From: Flavobacterium aquatile LMG 4008 = ATCC 11947
Lineage (GTDB): Bacteria > Bacteroidota > Bacteroidia > Flavobacteriales > Flavobacteriaceae
DNA length: 64,000 nt
Assembly (NCBI RefSeq): GCF_000757385.1
Contig: NZ_JRHH01000005.1
Location: 186,001 to 250,000, forward strand
Reading direction: 5' to 3'
How positions within the stretch are numbered: the first letter of the stretch is position 1; each line of letters starts with the position of its first letter. The notes beneath the pieces are model-generated. The model did no database searches. It worked only from the letters and a program-made list of their open reading frames with translations, and was not told the DNA's origin. This document shows, piece after piece, positions 33,265 to 41,857 of the stretch. A program made the translations under genes and the position numbers.

Positions 33265-33324
33265 TGTAACAATTATGGAAATTCCATACTTATAACTCTA
33301 TCAACTAAAAATTTATAGTTTTTT

Positions 33325-34656
33325 ATGAAAAAATCTTTAATCGCTTTAAGTTTATTGCTTATGCTTGGAGGAACAGCTCATGCCCAGAAGGTCGCTTTTG
33401 AGGAATATGATTTAGCTAATGGAATGCATGTTATCTTGCATAATGATCCATCTGCGCCAGTAGTTATTACATCCGTAATGTATCACGTTGGGGCCAAAGA
33501 CGAAAATCCTGAAAGAACAGGTTTTGCTCACTTTTTTGAACATTTATTGTTTGAAGGAACTCAAAATATTAAAAGAGGAGAATGGTTTAAAATTGTTACA
33601 GGAAATGGTGGAACTAACAACGCCAACACTTCTGACGATAGAACATACTATTTTGAAGTTTTCCCATCTAACAATTTAGAATTAGGTTTATGGATGGAAT
33701 CAGAAAGATTGATGCATCCAGTTATTAACCAAATTGGTGTTGATACTCAAAACGAAGTGGTAAAAGAAGAAAAACGTTTAAGAGTTGACAATTCGCCTTA
33801 TGGTAACTTAATTGGTCAAGTTAAGAAAAACATGTTTGTAAAGCATCCATATCGTTGGGCAACAATTGGTTCTATGGAACATCTTGATGCTGCAACATTA
33901 GAAGAATTTCAAGCTTTCAATAAAAAATTCTACGCTCCAAATAACGCAGTTTTAGTAATTGCAGGTCAAATGGATATTGCGAAAACTAAAGAATGGGTTC
34001 AAAAATACTTCGGGCCAATTCCAAGAGGTCAAGAAATTAAAAGAGAGAAATTTGTTGAAGATCCAATTACAACGCAAATTAATGCGACTTACGAAGATCC
34101 AAACATTCAAAAACCAATGATTGTTGCTTCTTACAGAACACCATCAATGAAAACTCGTGATGCTAGAGTTTTAGATATGATTTCTACTATTTTATCTGAC
34201 GGAAAAAGTTCAAGATTGTACAAGAAAATTGTTGATGATAAGAAAATGGCATTACAAATTGGTGCTTTTAGTTTCAATCAAGAAGATTACGGAATGTACA
34301 TTCTTTACGGAATGCCTCAAGGAGAAAACACTGCAAAAGACGTTTTAAGAGAAATGGATGAAGAAATTGTTAAACTTCAAACCGAGTTAATATCTGAAAA
34401 TGATTTGCAAAAATTAAAAAACAAATACGATAATACTTACGTTAACAGCAATTCATCTGTAGAAGGTGTTGCAGAAAATTTAGCTTCGTTCTATCTATTA
34501 TATGGTGATGTAAATTTAATTAACACGGAAATTGAAATGTACCGTTCAATCACTCGTGAAGAAATTAGAGATATTGCTAAGAAATATTTAAATCCAAATC
34601 AACGATTGATTTTAGATTACGTTCCTGCAAAAGATAAAGCTGAAAATAAACAATAA
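33325..34656 (+). CDS. Secreted M16-family zinc peptidase, catalytic subunit
   Basis: 443 residues with a signal peptide (MKKSLIALSLLLMLGGTAHAQ). Carries the inverted zinc motif HxxEH: His69-Phe-Phe-Glu72-His73 in GFAHFFEHLLFEGT, and the downstream Glu in NEVVKEEKRLR, so it should be active. M16B peptidases act as heterodimers clamping unfolded peptides. The second gene, 6 bases later, encodes a partner without HxxEH but with the R/Y motif, so the pair forms a periplasmic M16 protease. Substrates unknown; possibly signal or toxic peptides. Confidence 0.92.
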   Translation: MKKSLIALSLLLMLGGTAHAQKVAFEEYDLANGMHVILHNDPSAPVVITSVMYHVGAKDENPERTGFAHFFEHLLFEGTQNIKRGEWFKIVTGNGGTNNANTSDDRTYYFEVFPSNNLELGLWMESERLMHPVINQIGVDTQNEVVKEEKRLRVDNSPYGNLIGQVKKNMFVKHPYRWATIGSMEHLDAATLEEFQAFNKKFYAPNNAVLVIAGQMDIAKTKEWVQKYFGPIPRGQEIKREKFVEDPITTQINATYEDPNIQKPMIVASYRTPSMKTRDARVLDMISTILSDGKSSRLYKKIVDDKKMALQIGAFSFNQEDYGMYILYGMPQGENTAKDVLREMDEEIVKLQTELISENDLQKLKNKYDNTYVNSNSSVEGVAENLASFYLLYGDVNLINTEIEMYRSITREEIRDIAKKYLNPNQRLILDYVPAKDKAENKQ

Positions 34657-34662
34657 GACATC

Positions 34663-36717
34663 ATGAGAAAATCACTAATTATATTATCAAGCTTGTTTTT
34701 AACTATCACTATGCAAGCACAAGACAGACCACAACCAAAACCAGGACCAGCGCCGGTTATCAATATTAAAAAACCAGTTTCATTTGTATTACCAAACGGA
34801 CTAAAAGTATTAGTTGTAGAAGATCACAAATTGCCAAGAGTTTCTTTCAGTTTATCTATCGATAACGCACCATACGCAGAAGGAAACAAAAAAGGTGTTG
34901 ACGATTTAACAAGTAGCTTAATTGGAAACGGATCTCAAAAAATTGCAAAAGATGCATTTAATGAAGAAGTTGACTTTTTAGGTGCTGATATTAATTTCAG
35001 TTCAAATGGAGCTTTTGCTAGCGGATTATCTAAATATTCGAAAAGAATTTTGGAGTTAATGGCTGATGGAGCTTTAAATCCAAACTTTACTCAAGCAGAA
35101 TTTGATAAAGAAAAAGAAAAATTAATTGAAGGTTTAAAAACACAAGAAAAAAGCGTTCCTGCTGTTGCTGGACGTGTAGAAAACGTTCTTGTTTATGGTA
35201 AAAGTCATCCAGCTGGAGAATATTTAGCAGAAGAAACTATCAATAATGTAACACTTGCCGATGTAAAAAATAACTACACAACGTATTTTCTTCCTGAGAA
35301 AGCATATTTAGTTATTATTGGTGATGTAAAATACAAAGACACTAAAAAATTAGTAGAAAAATTATTTGGAACTTGGGTAAAAGGAAAAGCGCCACAACAA
35401 ACTTATTCTGACCCAAGTAATGTTCAATACACACAAATCAATTTCGTGGACATGCCAAATGCAGTTCAATCTGAAATATCTTTGGTGAATACAGTAAAAC
35501 TGAAATTATCAGATCCAGATTTCTTTCCAGTAATTGTAGCAAATCAAGTTCTTGGTGGTGATTTTAATAGTTACCTAAACATGAATTTACGTGAAGCTCA
35601 TGGTTGGACATATGGTGCACGTTCAAGTGTAGGGTCAAATAGATTTATGGCAAGTAAATTTAAAGCCAATTCTCAAGTAAGAAATTCAGTTACCGACAGT
35701 GCTGTTGTTGAGTTTATGAAAGAAATTAAAAGAATTAGAACCGAAAAAGTATCTGATGAAACTTTAAATAACGTAAAAGCTGGTTATATTGGACGATTTG
35801 TTATGCAAGTTGAAAAACCTCAAACTGTTGCTCGTTATGCATTGAATATTGAAACAGAAGGTTTACCATCAGATTTCTACGAAAATTATATCAAAAACAT
35901 CCAAGCAGTTACTGCTGATGACGTAATGAGAGTAATGAATAAATATGTTCTTGAAAATAATTTAAGAATTATTGTTACTGGTAAAGGAAGCGAAGTTATT
36001 CCTGCTTTGGAAAAATTGAAAATTCCGATGTTTTATTTCGATAAATTCGGAAATCCTACAGAGAAACCTAAAATGAAAAAGCCTACTCCAGCTGGAGTTT
36101 CTGTAAAAACAGTTATGGATAGTTACATCAAAGCTATTGGCGGAGATAAAGCCGTTGCTACTGTAAAAACTATAGTTGTTATTGGTTCGGGTTCAATTCC
36201 GCAAGCGCCAGCTCCATTAAAATTAACATCTAAAAGAGATGCAAAAGGAAGAACTTCTTCTGTAATGGAAATGGAAGGAATGGGCGAATTATCTAAACAA
36301 GTAATTGGTGATAAAGCAGGTTATACAACATCTCAAGGTCAAAGAAAAGAAATGTCTGCTGATGAGTACACTGAGAAAAAAGCTACTGCAACTACTTTTG
36401 AAGAATTACTACTTGCTAAAAAAGCGGATGTAACTATTGATGGAATTGAAGAAATGAATGGTGTTGAAGCTTATGTTATCAAAAACGGAAAAACTACATT
36501 ATATTATGATGTAAAAACTGGTTTAAAAGTTGCCGATGCTAAAATTGTAGAACGAGGCGAAAATAAAATGACTATTACAACAATGTTTAATGATTACAAA
36601 GAAGTTAAAGGTGTGAAAGTTCCATATAATTTAATTGTAAACCAAGGTTTTGAACTAGACATTAAAATGAGTGAAGTAAAAATCAACGAAGGTGTTACTG
36701 ATGCTGACTTTCAATAA
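34663..36717 (+). CDS. Secreted M16-family non-catalytic subunit with LolA-like C-terminal domain
   Basis: 684 residues, signal peptide MRKSLIILSSLFLTITMQAQ. Two M16-like halves; the zinc motif is replaced (GVDDLTSSLIGNG), while the substrate-binding R/Y region AHGWTYGARSSVGS is kept, marking the non-catalytic subunit. Residues about 480-684 (VMDSYIKAIGGDKAV ... GVKVPYNLIVNQG) add a beta-rich domain resembling outer-membrane lipoprotein-sorting (LolA-like) proteins. That fusion suggests membrane or lipoprotein engagement. Six bases downstream of the catalytic subunit; strong terminator follows. Confidence 0.87.
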   Translation: MRKSLIILSSLFLTITMQAQDRPQPKPGPAPVINIKKPVSFVLPNGLKVLVVEDHKLPRVSFSLSIDNAPYAEGNKKGVDDLTSSLIGNGSQKIAKDAFNEEVDFLGADINFSSNGAFASGLSKYSKRILELMADGALNPNFTQAEFDKEKEKLIEGLKTQEKSVPAVAGRVENVLVYGKSHPAGEYLAEETINNVTLADVKNNYTTYFLPEKAYLVIIGDVKYKDTKKLVEKLFGTWVKGKAPQQTYSDPSNVQYTQINFVDMPNAVQSEISLVNTVKLKLSDPDFFPVIVANQVLGGDFNSYLNMNLREAHGWTYGARSSVGSNRFMASKFKANSQVRNSVTDSAVVEFMKEIKRIRTEKVSDETLNNVKAGYIGRFVMQVEKPQTVARYALNIETEGLPSDFYENYIKNIQAVTADDVMRVMNKYVLENNLRIIVTGKGSEVIPALEKLKIPMFYFDKFGNPTEKPKMKKPTPAGVSVKTVMDSYIKAIGGDKAVATVKTIVVIGSGSIPQAPAPLKLTSKRDAKGRTSSVMEMEGMGELSKQVIGDKAGYTTSQGQRKEMSADEYTEKKATATTFEELLLAKKADVTIDGIEEMNGVEAYVIKNGKTTLYYDVKTGLKVADAKIVERGENKMTITTMFNDYKEVKGVKVPYNLIVNQGFELDIKMSEVKINEGVTDADFQ

Positions 36718-36738
36718 TTAGAAAGAAAAACTAAATAA

Positions 36739-36776
36739 AAAAAGACCGTTTCATGTTATGTGAAACGGTCTTTTTG
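36739..36776 (+). terminator. Terminator of the M16 operon
   Basis: Perfect 15-bp stem AAAAAGACCGTTTCA / TGAAACGGTCTTTTT with a seven-base loop; probably bidirectional with the convergent lipoprotein gene. Confidence 0.9.
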
Positions 36777-36790
36777 GTTTAATTTACATA

Positions 36791-37234
36791 TTAGTTTATT
36801 TTATTATATTTATAACCTACTACAGCATCTGTTCCACAAAATTCATTTGAATTCACTTTGGTTTCAAGTGTAGTTTCGTTTAATAAAGAAATTTCTACAA
36901 ATTCGCTATAATTTGGCTCAGTTGGAAAGTTTCGGGTATAATTTAATGTTAATACATTATCATAAGATACATTGTAAGTTCCATGATGATTTACACTTCC
37001 TACAATTTGACTAAAAGTGTTATTAGTGTTAAAAGTTATTTCATTAATATTATCAATAAGATGAAAATTATCAGTTGGTGGTTGTGCGTCTATATCAAAA
37101 GTTGTATAATAACCCATTATTTTCCAGGAACCAATTAAGTTTTCTGGTGTATCAACAATATTTGAGCTTTCATCATTTGATGAACAGCCCAAAACAGCTA
37201 TTAAGCTTGTTAGCATTAAAAATATTTTTCTCAT
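36791..37234 (-). CDS. Lipocalin-like lipoprotein
   Basis: 147 residues. Lipoprotein signal with lipobox VLG-Cys17, then an acidic/serine tether (SSNDESSN). The body fits the lipocalin-like family of Bacteroidota: ENLIGSWKIMGYY, then strands INEITFNTNNTFSQIV, GTYNVSYDNVLTLNY, EFVEISLLNETTLETKV. The acidic tether right after the Cys resembles the flavobacterial lipoprotein surface-export signal, so it may be surface exposed. Ligand unknown. Single gene. Confidence 0.72.
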   Translation of the reverse strand: MRKIFLMLTSLIAVLGCSSNDESSNIVDTPENLIGSWKIMGYYTTFDIDAQPPTDNFHLIDNINEITFNTNNTFSQIVGSVNHHGTYNVSYDNVLTLNYTRNFPTEPNYSEFVEISLLNETTLETKVNSNEFCGTDAVVGYKYNKIN

Positions 37235-37296
37235 ACATAATAAATTAAAGGATAATATGTTGCAATGATAAATAAATTATTATTCGGAATTACATT

Positions 37297-37314
37297 TGTA
37301 GAAATCATTCTACA
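37297..37314. promoter_or_regulatory. Small palindrome upstream of lipoprotein gene
   Basis: Inverted repeat TGTAGAA-atca-TTCTACA, 63 bases before the lipoprotein start. No T-run follows. Candidate operator only. Confidence 0.3.
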
Positions 37315-37364
37315 GCAACATAGATTAATTCTTACTTTTTTTAAAGAATTTTAAAAACTATACA

Positions 37365-38231
37365 TTATTTCTTACTCGAAAGATAAACGCCAATTAAAAT
37401 AATAAAAGCTCCAATGAACTGAATAGGAGTTAACATTTCATTATCTAATAATCCCCAAAAGAAAGCCACAACCGGGATTAAATAAGTAACCGATGTTGCA
37501 AAAACTGGTGAGGACATTTGAATTAATTTAAAGAAAATAATATTCGCAATTCCGGTTCCAACAACGCCCAGAATTACAATGTAAATCATCGAATTTTGAA
37601 CTTCGGCATTTGCTACAACATTCATAAAATCGGTTGAAAGTAACACAATCAAAGCTGGAATTAGCATCACAACGAAATTCCCTGTAGAAATACTCAACGG
37701 CTTTACATCGGATAAATATTTTTTGAGCAAATTCACATTTGTAGCATAACAAATAGACGCAATTAAAACCAAAATAGTGTACCAATAATTCTGATTTGGA
37801 TGATTTAATGCTCCATTGATTATTAACAATAAAGTTCCAATTAACCCAATGATTACGCCAATAATTTGCGAACGCTTGAAAGTTAAACCAAAGGCAAATC
37901 CGCCAATAATTAAGGTATTTAATGGTGTAAGTGAGTTTAGAATAGAACTCACCGAACTGCTTATTTGTGTTTGCGCTACCGCAAATAAAAATGCTGGTAT
38001 AAACGTGCCAAAAAGTGAGGTTAAAGCAATGTATTTCCATTGGTATTGCTTAATTTGAGTTAAGCTTTTAAATCCGATGATCAGTAAAAATAAAGCGGAA
38101 AATATAATTCTTAACGAACCCAGTTGCATTGGTGATAAACCAACCAATCCTTTCTTTATTAAGATAAAAGAACTTCCCCAAATTAATGCCAAAATGGTGA
38201 GTAGAAACCATTTTAATGTTGCTGTTTGCAT
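37365..38231 (-). CDS. EamA-family (DMT superfamily) transporter
   Basis: 288 residues with ten predicted membrane helices in two EamA halves (LLTILALIWGSSFILIKKGL ... and WYTILVLIASICYATNVNLLKKYL ...). The WGSSFILIKKG start and the second-half Pro/Gly-rich helices are typical. DMT proteins export amino acids, purines or other small metabolites; the substrate cannot be told. Single gene, convergent with nothing, divergent from the HMA lipoprotein gene. Confidence 0.9.
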   Translation of the reverse strand: MQTATLKWFLLTILALIWGSSFILIKKGLVGLSPMQLGSLRIIFSALFLLIIGFKSLTQIKQYQWKYIALTSLFGTFIPAFLFAVAQTQISSSVSSILNSLTPLNTLIIGGFAFGLTFKRSQIIGVIIGLIGTLLLIINGALNHPNQNYWYTILVLIASICYATNVNLLKKYLSDVKPLSISTGNFVVMLIPALIVLLSTDFMNVVANAEVQNSMIYIVILGVVGTGIANIIFFKLIQMSSPVFATSVTYLIPVVAFFWGLLDNEMLTPIQFIGAFIILIGVYLSSKK

Positions 38232-38269
38232 AAGTTTTATTTAGTACAAATTTGACATAATTTTATGAA

Positions 38270-38297
38270 TTGACATAGTATATTTATTGTAATTTTG
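38270..38297 (+). promoter_or_regulatory. Promoter of the HMA lipoprotein gene (TTG-N17-TAATTTTG)
   Basis: -7 box TAATTTTG at 38290-38297 and TTG at 38270-38272 with a 17-base spacer; ATG 55 bases downstream. Confidence 0.6.
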
Positions 38298-38352
38298 TCC
38301 TTGCAGAATTATTTGTAAATTTTCGAACTCAAATTTTTAAAATATATAATTT

Positions 38353-38721
38353 ATGAAATTTTTAAAATCAATTGCCGTTTTAGCTTTATCATCAATATTA
38401 TTCATTGGATGCAAAGATGCTTCAACTAAAACTGAAGAAGTAAAAGGAAAGAAAGAAATTGTTGCAGCAGTAAAACCAGAAACAGCTTCGTTTAAAATTG
38501 AAGGAATGACTTGTGCCATGGGTTGTGCTAAAACAATTGAAGAAAAATTAGCCGATATGGATGGCGTTCAAAGTGCAAAAGTAGATTTTGAAACAAAAAT
38601 GGCAACCGTGAATTTTGATTTAGACAAATTAAAATCAGAAGATTTAGTAAAAGCCACAGAATCTTGTGCAGACGGAAAAACGTATAAAGTTACCGAGGTG
38701 AAACTTGGAAATAAAGCTTAA
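38353..38721 (+). CDS. Heavy-metal-associated (HMA) domain lipoprotein with CxxxC motif
   Basis: 122 residues: lipoprotein signal with lipobox FIG-Cys20, a Lys/Glu-rich linker, then an HMA ferredoxin-like domain (ASFKIEGMTCAMGCAKTIEEKLADMDGVQSAKVDFETKMATVNFD). The metal loop has Cys-Ala-Met-Gly-Cys (three residues between cysteines) rather than the usual CxxC. This GMTCAMGCAKTIE type is recurrent in Flavobacteriaceae. It probably binds Cu or a similar soft metal on the envelope. A further Cys (ATESCADG) lies near the C-terminus. Convergent with the fasciclin gene across a terminator. Confidence 0.85.
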   Translation: MKFLKSIAVLALSSILFIGCKDASTKTEEVKGKKEIVAAVKPETASFKIEGMTCAMGCAKTIEEKLADMDGVQSAKVDFETKMATVNFDLDKLKSEDLVKATESCADGKTYKVTEVKLGNKA

Positions 38722-38752
38722 TCATTTTTTTTAAAAAGGTTAATTCATAAAA

Positions 38753-38787
38753 AAAAACCGCTACAAGATAATTGTAGCGGTTTTTTC
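38753..38787. terminator. Bidirectional terminator between HMA and fasciclin genes
   Basis: Stem AAAACCGCTACAA / TTGTAGCGGTTTT with a short loop, A-run and T-run at the two sides. Confidence 0.88.
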
Positions 38788-38802
38788 ATTTTGAATTAAT
38801 AA

Positions 38803-39390
38803 TTATTTAGGCATTACAACCGTGTCAATTGCGTGAATTACACCGTTTGAAGCCGCGACATCTGCAATAGCAACTGTAGAAGTTGATCCGTTAGCGTCTG
38901 TTAAAACTACGTTTCCGTCTTTCAAGCTTAAATCAATTTTTCCGCCTTGAACAGTAGTAACTGTATATTTTCCGTTTCCTTTTGTGATTGCGTCTGTAAC
39001 TGCAGCAGCATCAAATTTTCCTGCAACGACATGATACGTAAGTAAACCTTTTAATTTTTCTAAATTTTCTGGTTTTAATAATCCGTCAACTGTTCCAGCT
39101 GGTAATTTTTCGAATGCTGCATTGGTCGGCGCAAATACTGTAAACGGACCTTCACCACTTAAAGTTTCTGCAAGTCCAGCGGCTTTCACTGCTGCTACCA
39201 ATGTTGTAAAATTTGGATTTCCTACGGCAACATCTACAATTGTAGTTGAAGCAACTGTTTCAGTAGAATCTACAGTGACTGCTGTTGAGTCGGCAATTAC
39301 TTCTTCAGATTCTTTTTTCTTACCATCACCACATGAAACTGCTATTAAAGCAATCATCGAAAGTGCACTAATTTTTTTTACTAAATTCAT
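38803..39390 (-). CDS. Fasciclin (FAS1) domain lipoprotein
   Basis: 195 residues: lipoprotein signal with lipobox AVS-Cys20, a Ser/Thr/Glu/Val linker (about 30-52), then one complete FAS1 domain: H1 motif GPFTVFAPTNAAFEKLP, YHVVAG (YH motif), and H2 motif SNGVIHAIDTVVMP. FAS1 domains mediate cell-surface adhesion. The start is preceded by a strong consensus promoter. Single gene. Confidence 0.93.
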   Translation of the reverse strand: MNLVKKISALSMIALIAVSCGDGKKKESEEVIADSTAVTVDSTETVASTTIVDVAVGNPNFTTLVAAVKAAGLAETLSGEGPFTVFAPTNAAFEKLPAGTVDGLLKPENLEKLKGLLTYHVVAGKFDAAAVTDAITKGNGKYTVTTVQGGKIDLSLKDGNVVLTDANGSTSTVAIADVAASNGVIHAIDTVVMPK

Positions 39391-39424
39391 AACTATTGTT
39401 TTTTAAATTTTTATAAAGATACTT

Positions 39425-39456
39425 CAAACTTAGTCTTGTTTAACTTTTTTAACAAA
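39425..39456 (-). promoter_or_regulatory. Promoter of the fasciclin gene (TTTG-N20-TAAGTTTG)
   Basis: -7 box TAAGTTTG at 39425-39432 on the minus strand with a TTTG -33 element 20 bases upstream; leader of about 35 bases. Confidence 0.65.
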
Positions 39457-39516
39457 TAATTAAACAAAGTTTGACGATTTATAAACAATTGAAAATAAGA
39501 CAATAGTAGTTATGAA

Positions 39517-40089
39517 TTACTTCCACTTTAGCGATTCCATCAAGGTTTGCATGTCGTTTTTAATGTAATCTGCGGCAGGCATTATGGAGTCAAAATTAGG
39601 TTTTGCGTAGAAATAAACCGATCCCGTTACAAAGTGTTTGATGCTATCAGTTGCATAAAATTGGTTGTTGGTAGCAGCATTTCCACCTACTTGATAGAAC
39701 ATTCCGTACACTTTTTGGTCGGTGTTTATAAAGGGTTGTTCGAGAATATCATCGGCTTTAATAACGTGTTCGTAAGTTAGTTTTTGCGCATCTTTTAGTA
39801 ATTTCTCAATATCTCCATTTACTGTTTTATAAGTTAAATAAATGGTAGCCTTCATTTTAGGATAAGTTATCGTAAAACCACAATCGGTTTTCTCAGTAAT
39901 TACAGCATCCGAATTGATATTGAACGTAAACGGACAATGATTTTCGAATGCGGCATATTTGGCAATTTTATAATCCAATCGCAATTGGCTCGTTGGTTTT
40001 GGTAAAACTTCGTCTTTGCAACTTGTAAAAAGCAATAGGCTTAAAACTAATGTTATTCCAATTATATATTTAAAATTTTTAAGCATCAA
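39517..40089 (-). CDS. gldD: Gliding-motility lipoprotein GldD
   Basis: 190 residues; lipoprotein signal with lipobox TS-Cys, then PKPTSQLRLDYKIAKYAAFENHCPFTFNIN, the GldD signature. GldD is one of the lipoproteins required for gliding and chitin use in Flavobacterium, within the type IX secretion/motility system. It overlaps the end of gldE by 11 bases, so the two are translationally coupled. Two ATG codons (40089, 40086) are adjacent. Last gene of mutY-ssb-gldE-gldD. Confidence 0.92.
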   Translation of the reverse strand: MMLKNFKYIIGITLVLSLLLFTSCKDEVLPKPTSQLRLDYKIAKYAAFENHCPFTFNINSDAVITEKTDCGFTITYPKMKATIYLTYKTVNGDIEKLLKDAQKLTYEHVIKADDILEQPFINTDQKVYGMFYQVGGNAATNNQFYATDSIKHFVTGSVYFYAKPNFDSIMPAADYIKNDMQTLMESLKWK

Positions 40090-41377
40090 TGGTTACTTTT
40101 ATTTGTTTAACTCTTTTTTTATCAACTACTTCAATGGTAAAAAGACAATTTTCAAAATTAATTTTTTGCCCTTTTTTAGGAAAATTACCTAATATTTCTA
40201 AAATAAATCCGGCCAATGTTTCGGCTTCTCCTTTTCTTATTTCAAATAAATTTTCGTCAACATCAATAATTCGATAAAAATCTTTCAAATTAATTTTACC
40301 TTCAAAAAGGAAATTTTTATCATCGATTTGAGAATAATTAATGTTTTCATCGTCAAATTCATCACTAATATCACCAACAATTTCTTCAATTACATCTTCA
40401 AGCGATACAATTCCAGATGTTCCGCCATATTCGTCAACTACAATGGCTAAGTGACTTTTCATGCTTTGAAAATCTTTCAACAAATCGTCCAACTTTTTAT
40501 TTTCTGGAACAAAAAACGGTTCGCGAAGCAATGTTTTCCAATCAAATTCTTTTTTGTTTATATGCGGAATCAAATCTTTAATAAACAAAACGCCTTCTAT
40601 ATGATCTATATTGTCTCTGTAAACTGGAATTCGTGAATATTCTTTAGCAACAATCTTAGGATAAATTTCTGCAAAAGTTTCTTCGATGTCTAAAGCAAAT
40701 AAATCTATCCTCGGACTCATAACTTGCTTCGTATCGGTGCTTCCAAATGATACAATGCCTTCTAATAGTTTTTGTTCTTCTTGAGTGGTATCTTCAGAGG
40801 AAGTTAATTCTAACGCTTGCGATAGTTGATCTACAGAAAAGTTGGTTTTTTGTTTGCCTAATTTCTCCTGAATATAATTGGTGCAAGCACGCATTGGCAA
40901 ACTTATCGGCGAAAGCAATTTATCTAAAACAGATAATGGATAGGTTATTAAAAGCGCAAATTTTATATTGTTTCTACTGGCATATACTTTAGGTAAAACT
41001 TCTCCAAAAAGTAAAAGTAAAAAAGTAACGAGAATTACTTCGACAATAAATTTTATAAGTGTAGATTGAATTACAGAGAAAACACTATTTAAAGAATAGG
41101 AAAAAAGGATAACAACGCCAATATTTATGAAATTATTGGCCACTAATATGGTAGCCAATAATTTTTTAGGTTTTGCTAGTAATTCATTTATTATGTTTGC
41201 TTTTGAGGAATTTTTCGAGTTTAATTCATCTAAATCGGATTGACTTAAGGAGAAAAGTGCGACTTCTGAGCCAGATATCATGGCCGAAAAAAAGAGCAAA
41301 ACTATAATTCCAATAATGCCAAAAAGCAAGTTGGTGTCAATTGTAGCTAATAATTGAAAACTGGGCTCTGGGTCCAA
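40079..41377 (-). CDS. gldE: Gliding-motility-associated membrane protein GldE (CNNM/CorC-like)
   Basis: 432 residues: an N-terminal DUF21/CNNM membrane domain with hydrophobic segments (LLFGIIGIIVLLFFSAMISGSEVALFS, KLLATILVANNFINIGVVILFS), two CBS domains (MSPRIDLFALDIEETFAEIYPKIVAKEYSRIPVYR ... HLAIVVDEYGGTSGIVSLEDVIEEIVGDI) and a transporter-associated C-terminal domain (LAGFILEILGNFPKKG). GldE resembles magnesium/cobalt efflux regulators and supports GldD function. Position between ssb and gldD is the conserved flavobacterial order. Confidence 0.92.
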   Translation of the reverse strand: MDPEPSFQLLATIDTNLLFGIIGIIVLLFFSAMISGSEVALFSLSQSDLDELNSKNSSKANIINELLAKPKKLLATILVANNFINIGVVILFSYSLNSVFSVIQSTLIKFIVEVILVTFLLLLFGEVLPKVYASRNNIKFALLITYPLSVLDKLLSPISLPMRACTNYIQEKLGKQKTNFSVDQLSQALELTSSEDTTQEEQKLLEGIVSFGSTDTKQVMSPRIDLFALDIEETFAEIYPKIVAKEYSRIPVYRDNIDHIEGVLFIKDLIPHINKKEFDWKTLLREPFFVPENKKLDDLLKDFQSMKSHLAIVVDEYGGTSGIVSLEDVIEEIVGDISDEFDDENINYSQIDDKNFLFEGKINLKDFYRIIDVDENLFEIRKGEAETLAGFILEILGNFPKKGQKINFENCLFTIEVVDKKRVKQIKVTIDA

Positions 41378-41392
41378 ATTTTATTTTATTTG

Positions 41393-41824
41393 TTAAACAT
41401 AATCATTTTCGATTCCCGAATTTGATCCGTCAAAGTTAGGGTTTTTTGAATCAGAACCAGAAATTTGTTTGTTTCCTTCAGTATCTTTTTTAACATTTAG
41501 AAAAGTAAATTCAGTAACTTGAATTTCTGTTGTGTATTTTGTAGTTCCGTCTTCGGCTTGCCATTGACGTGATTTTATTCTACCTTCAACATAAATTTTA
41601 TCGCCTTTTGTTAAGTATTTTTCACAAATTTCGGCAGCTTTATTTCGCACAACAAGATTATGCCACTCTGTAGAAGTGATTTTCTCATTGGTACTTTTGT
41701 TGATGTAAATTTCATTTGTAGCTAGTGGAAATCTACCAATACAATTTCCGCCTTCAAAATAGTGCATTTTAATATCATCACCTAGATGACCAATTAGCAT
41801 AACTTTATTCAATGTTCCGTTCAT
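41393..41824 (-). CDS. ssb: Single-stranded DNA-binding protein without the usual acidic tip
   Basis: 143 residues. OB fold typical of SSB: NKVMLIGHLGDDIKMHYFEGGN, ITSTEWHNLVVRNKAAEICEKYLTKGDKIYVEGRIKSRQWQAEDG. Covers single-stranded DNA in replication and repair. The C-terminus reads GSNSGIENDYV and lacks the DDDIPF-type tip that recruits partner proteins, so this may be a paralogue rather than the main replicative SSB. Sits between mutY and gldE in one probable operon. Confidence 0.9.
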   Translation of the reverse strand: MNGTLNKVMLIGHLGDDIKMHYFEGGNCIGRFPLATNEIYINKSTNEKITSTEWHNLVVRNKAAEICEKYLTKGDKIYVEGRIKSRQWQAEDGTTKYTTEIQVTEFTFLNVKKDTEGNKQISGSDSKNPNFDGSNSGIENDYV

Positions 41825-41845
41825 GATTTAGCAATTTGTGAAATT

Positions 41846-41853
41846 CAAAATTA
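41846..41853 (-). promoter_or_regulatory. -7 box upstream of ssb (TAATTTTG)
   Basis: Exact TAnnTTTG match on the minus strand, 21 bases before the ssb ATG; it lies in the 33-base gap and overlaps the end of mutY only slightly beyond its stop, so ssb-gldE-gldD may have their own promoter. Confidence 0.45.
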
Positions 41854-41857
41854 CGAA

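Noticed and set aside
37528-38040. 170-residue frame on the minus strand inside the EamA gene
   Set aside because: Out-of-frame shadow of the transporter gene, rich in Trp, Phe and Cys with no start context.
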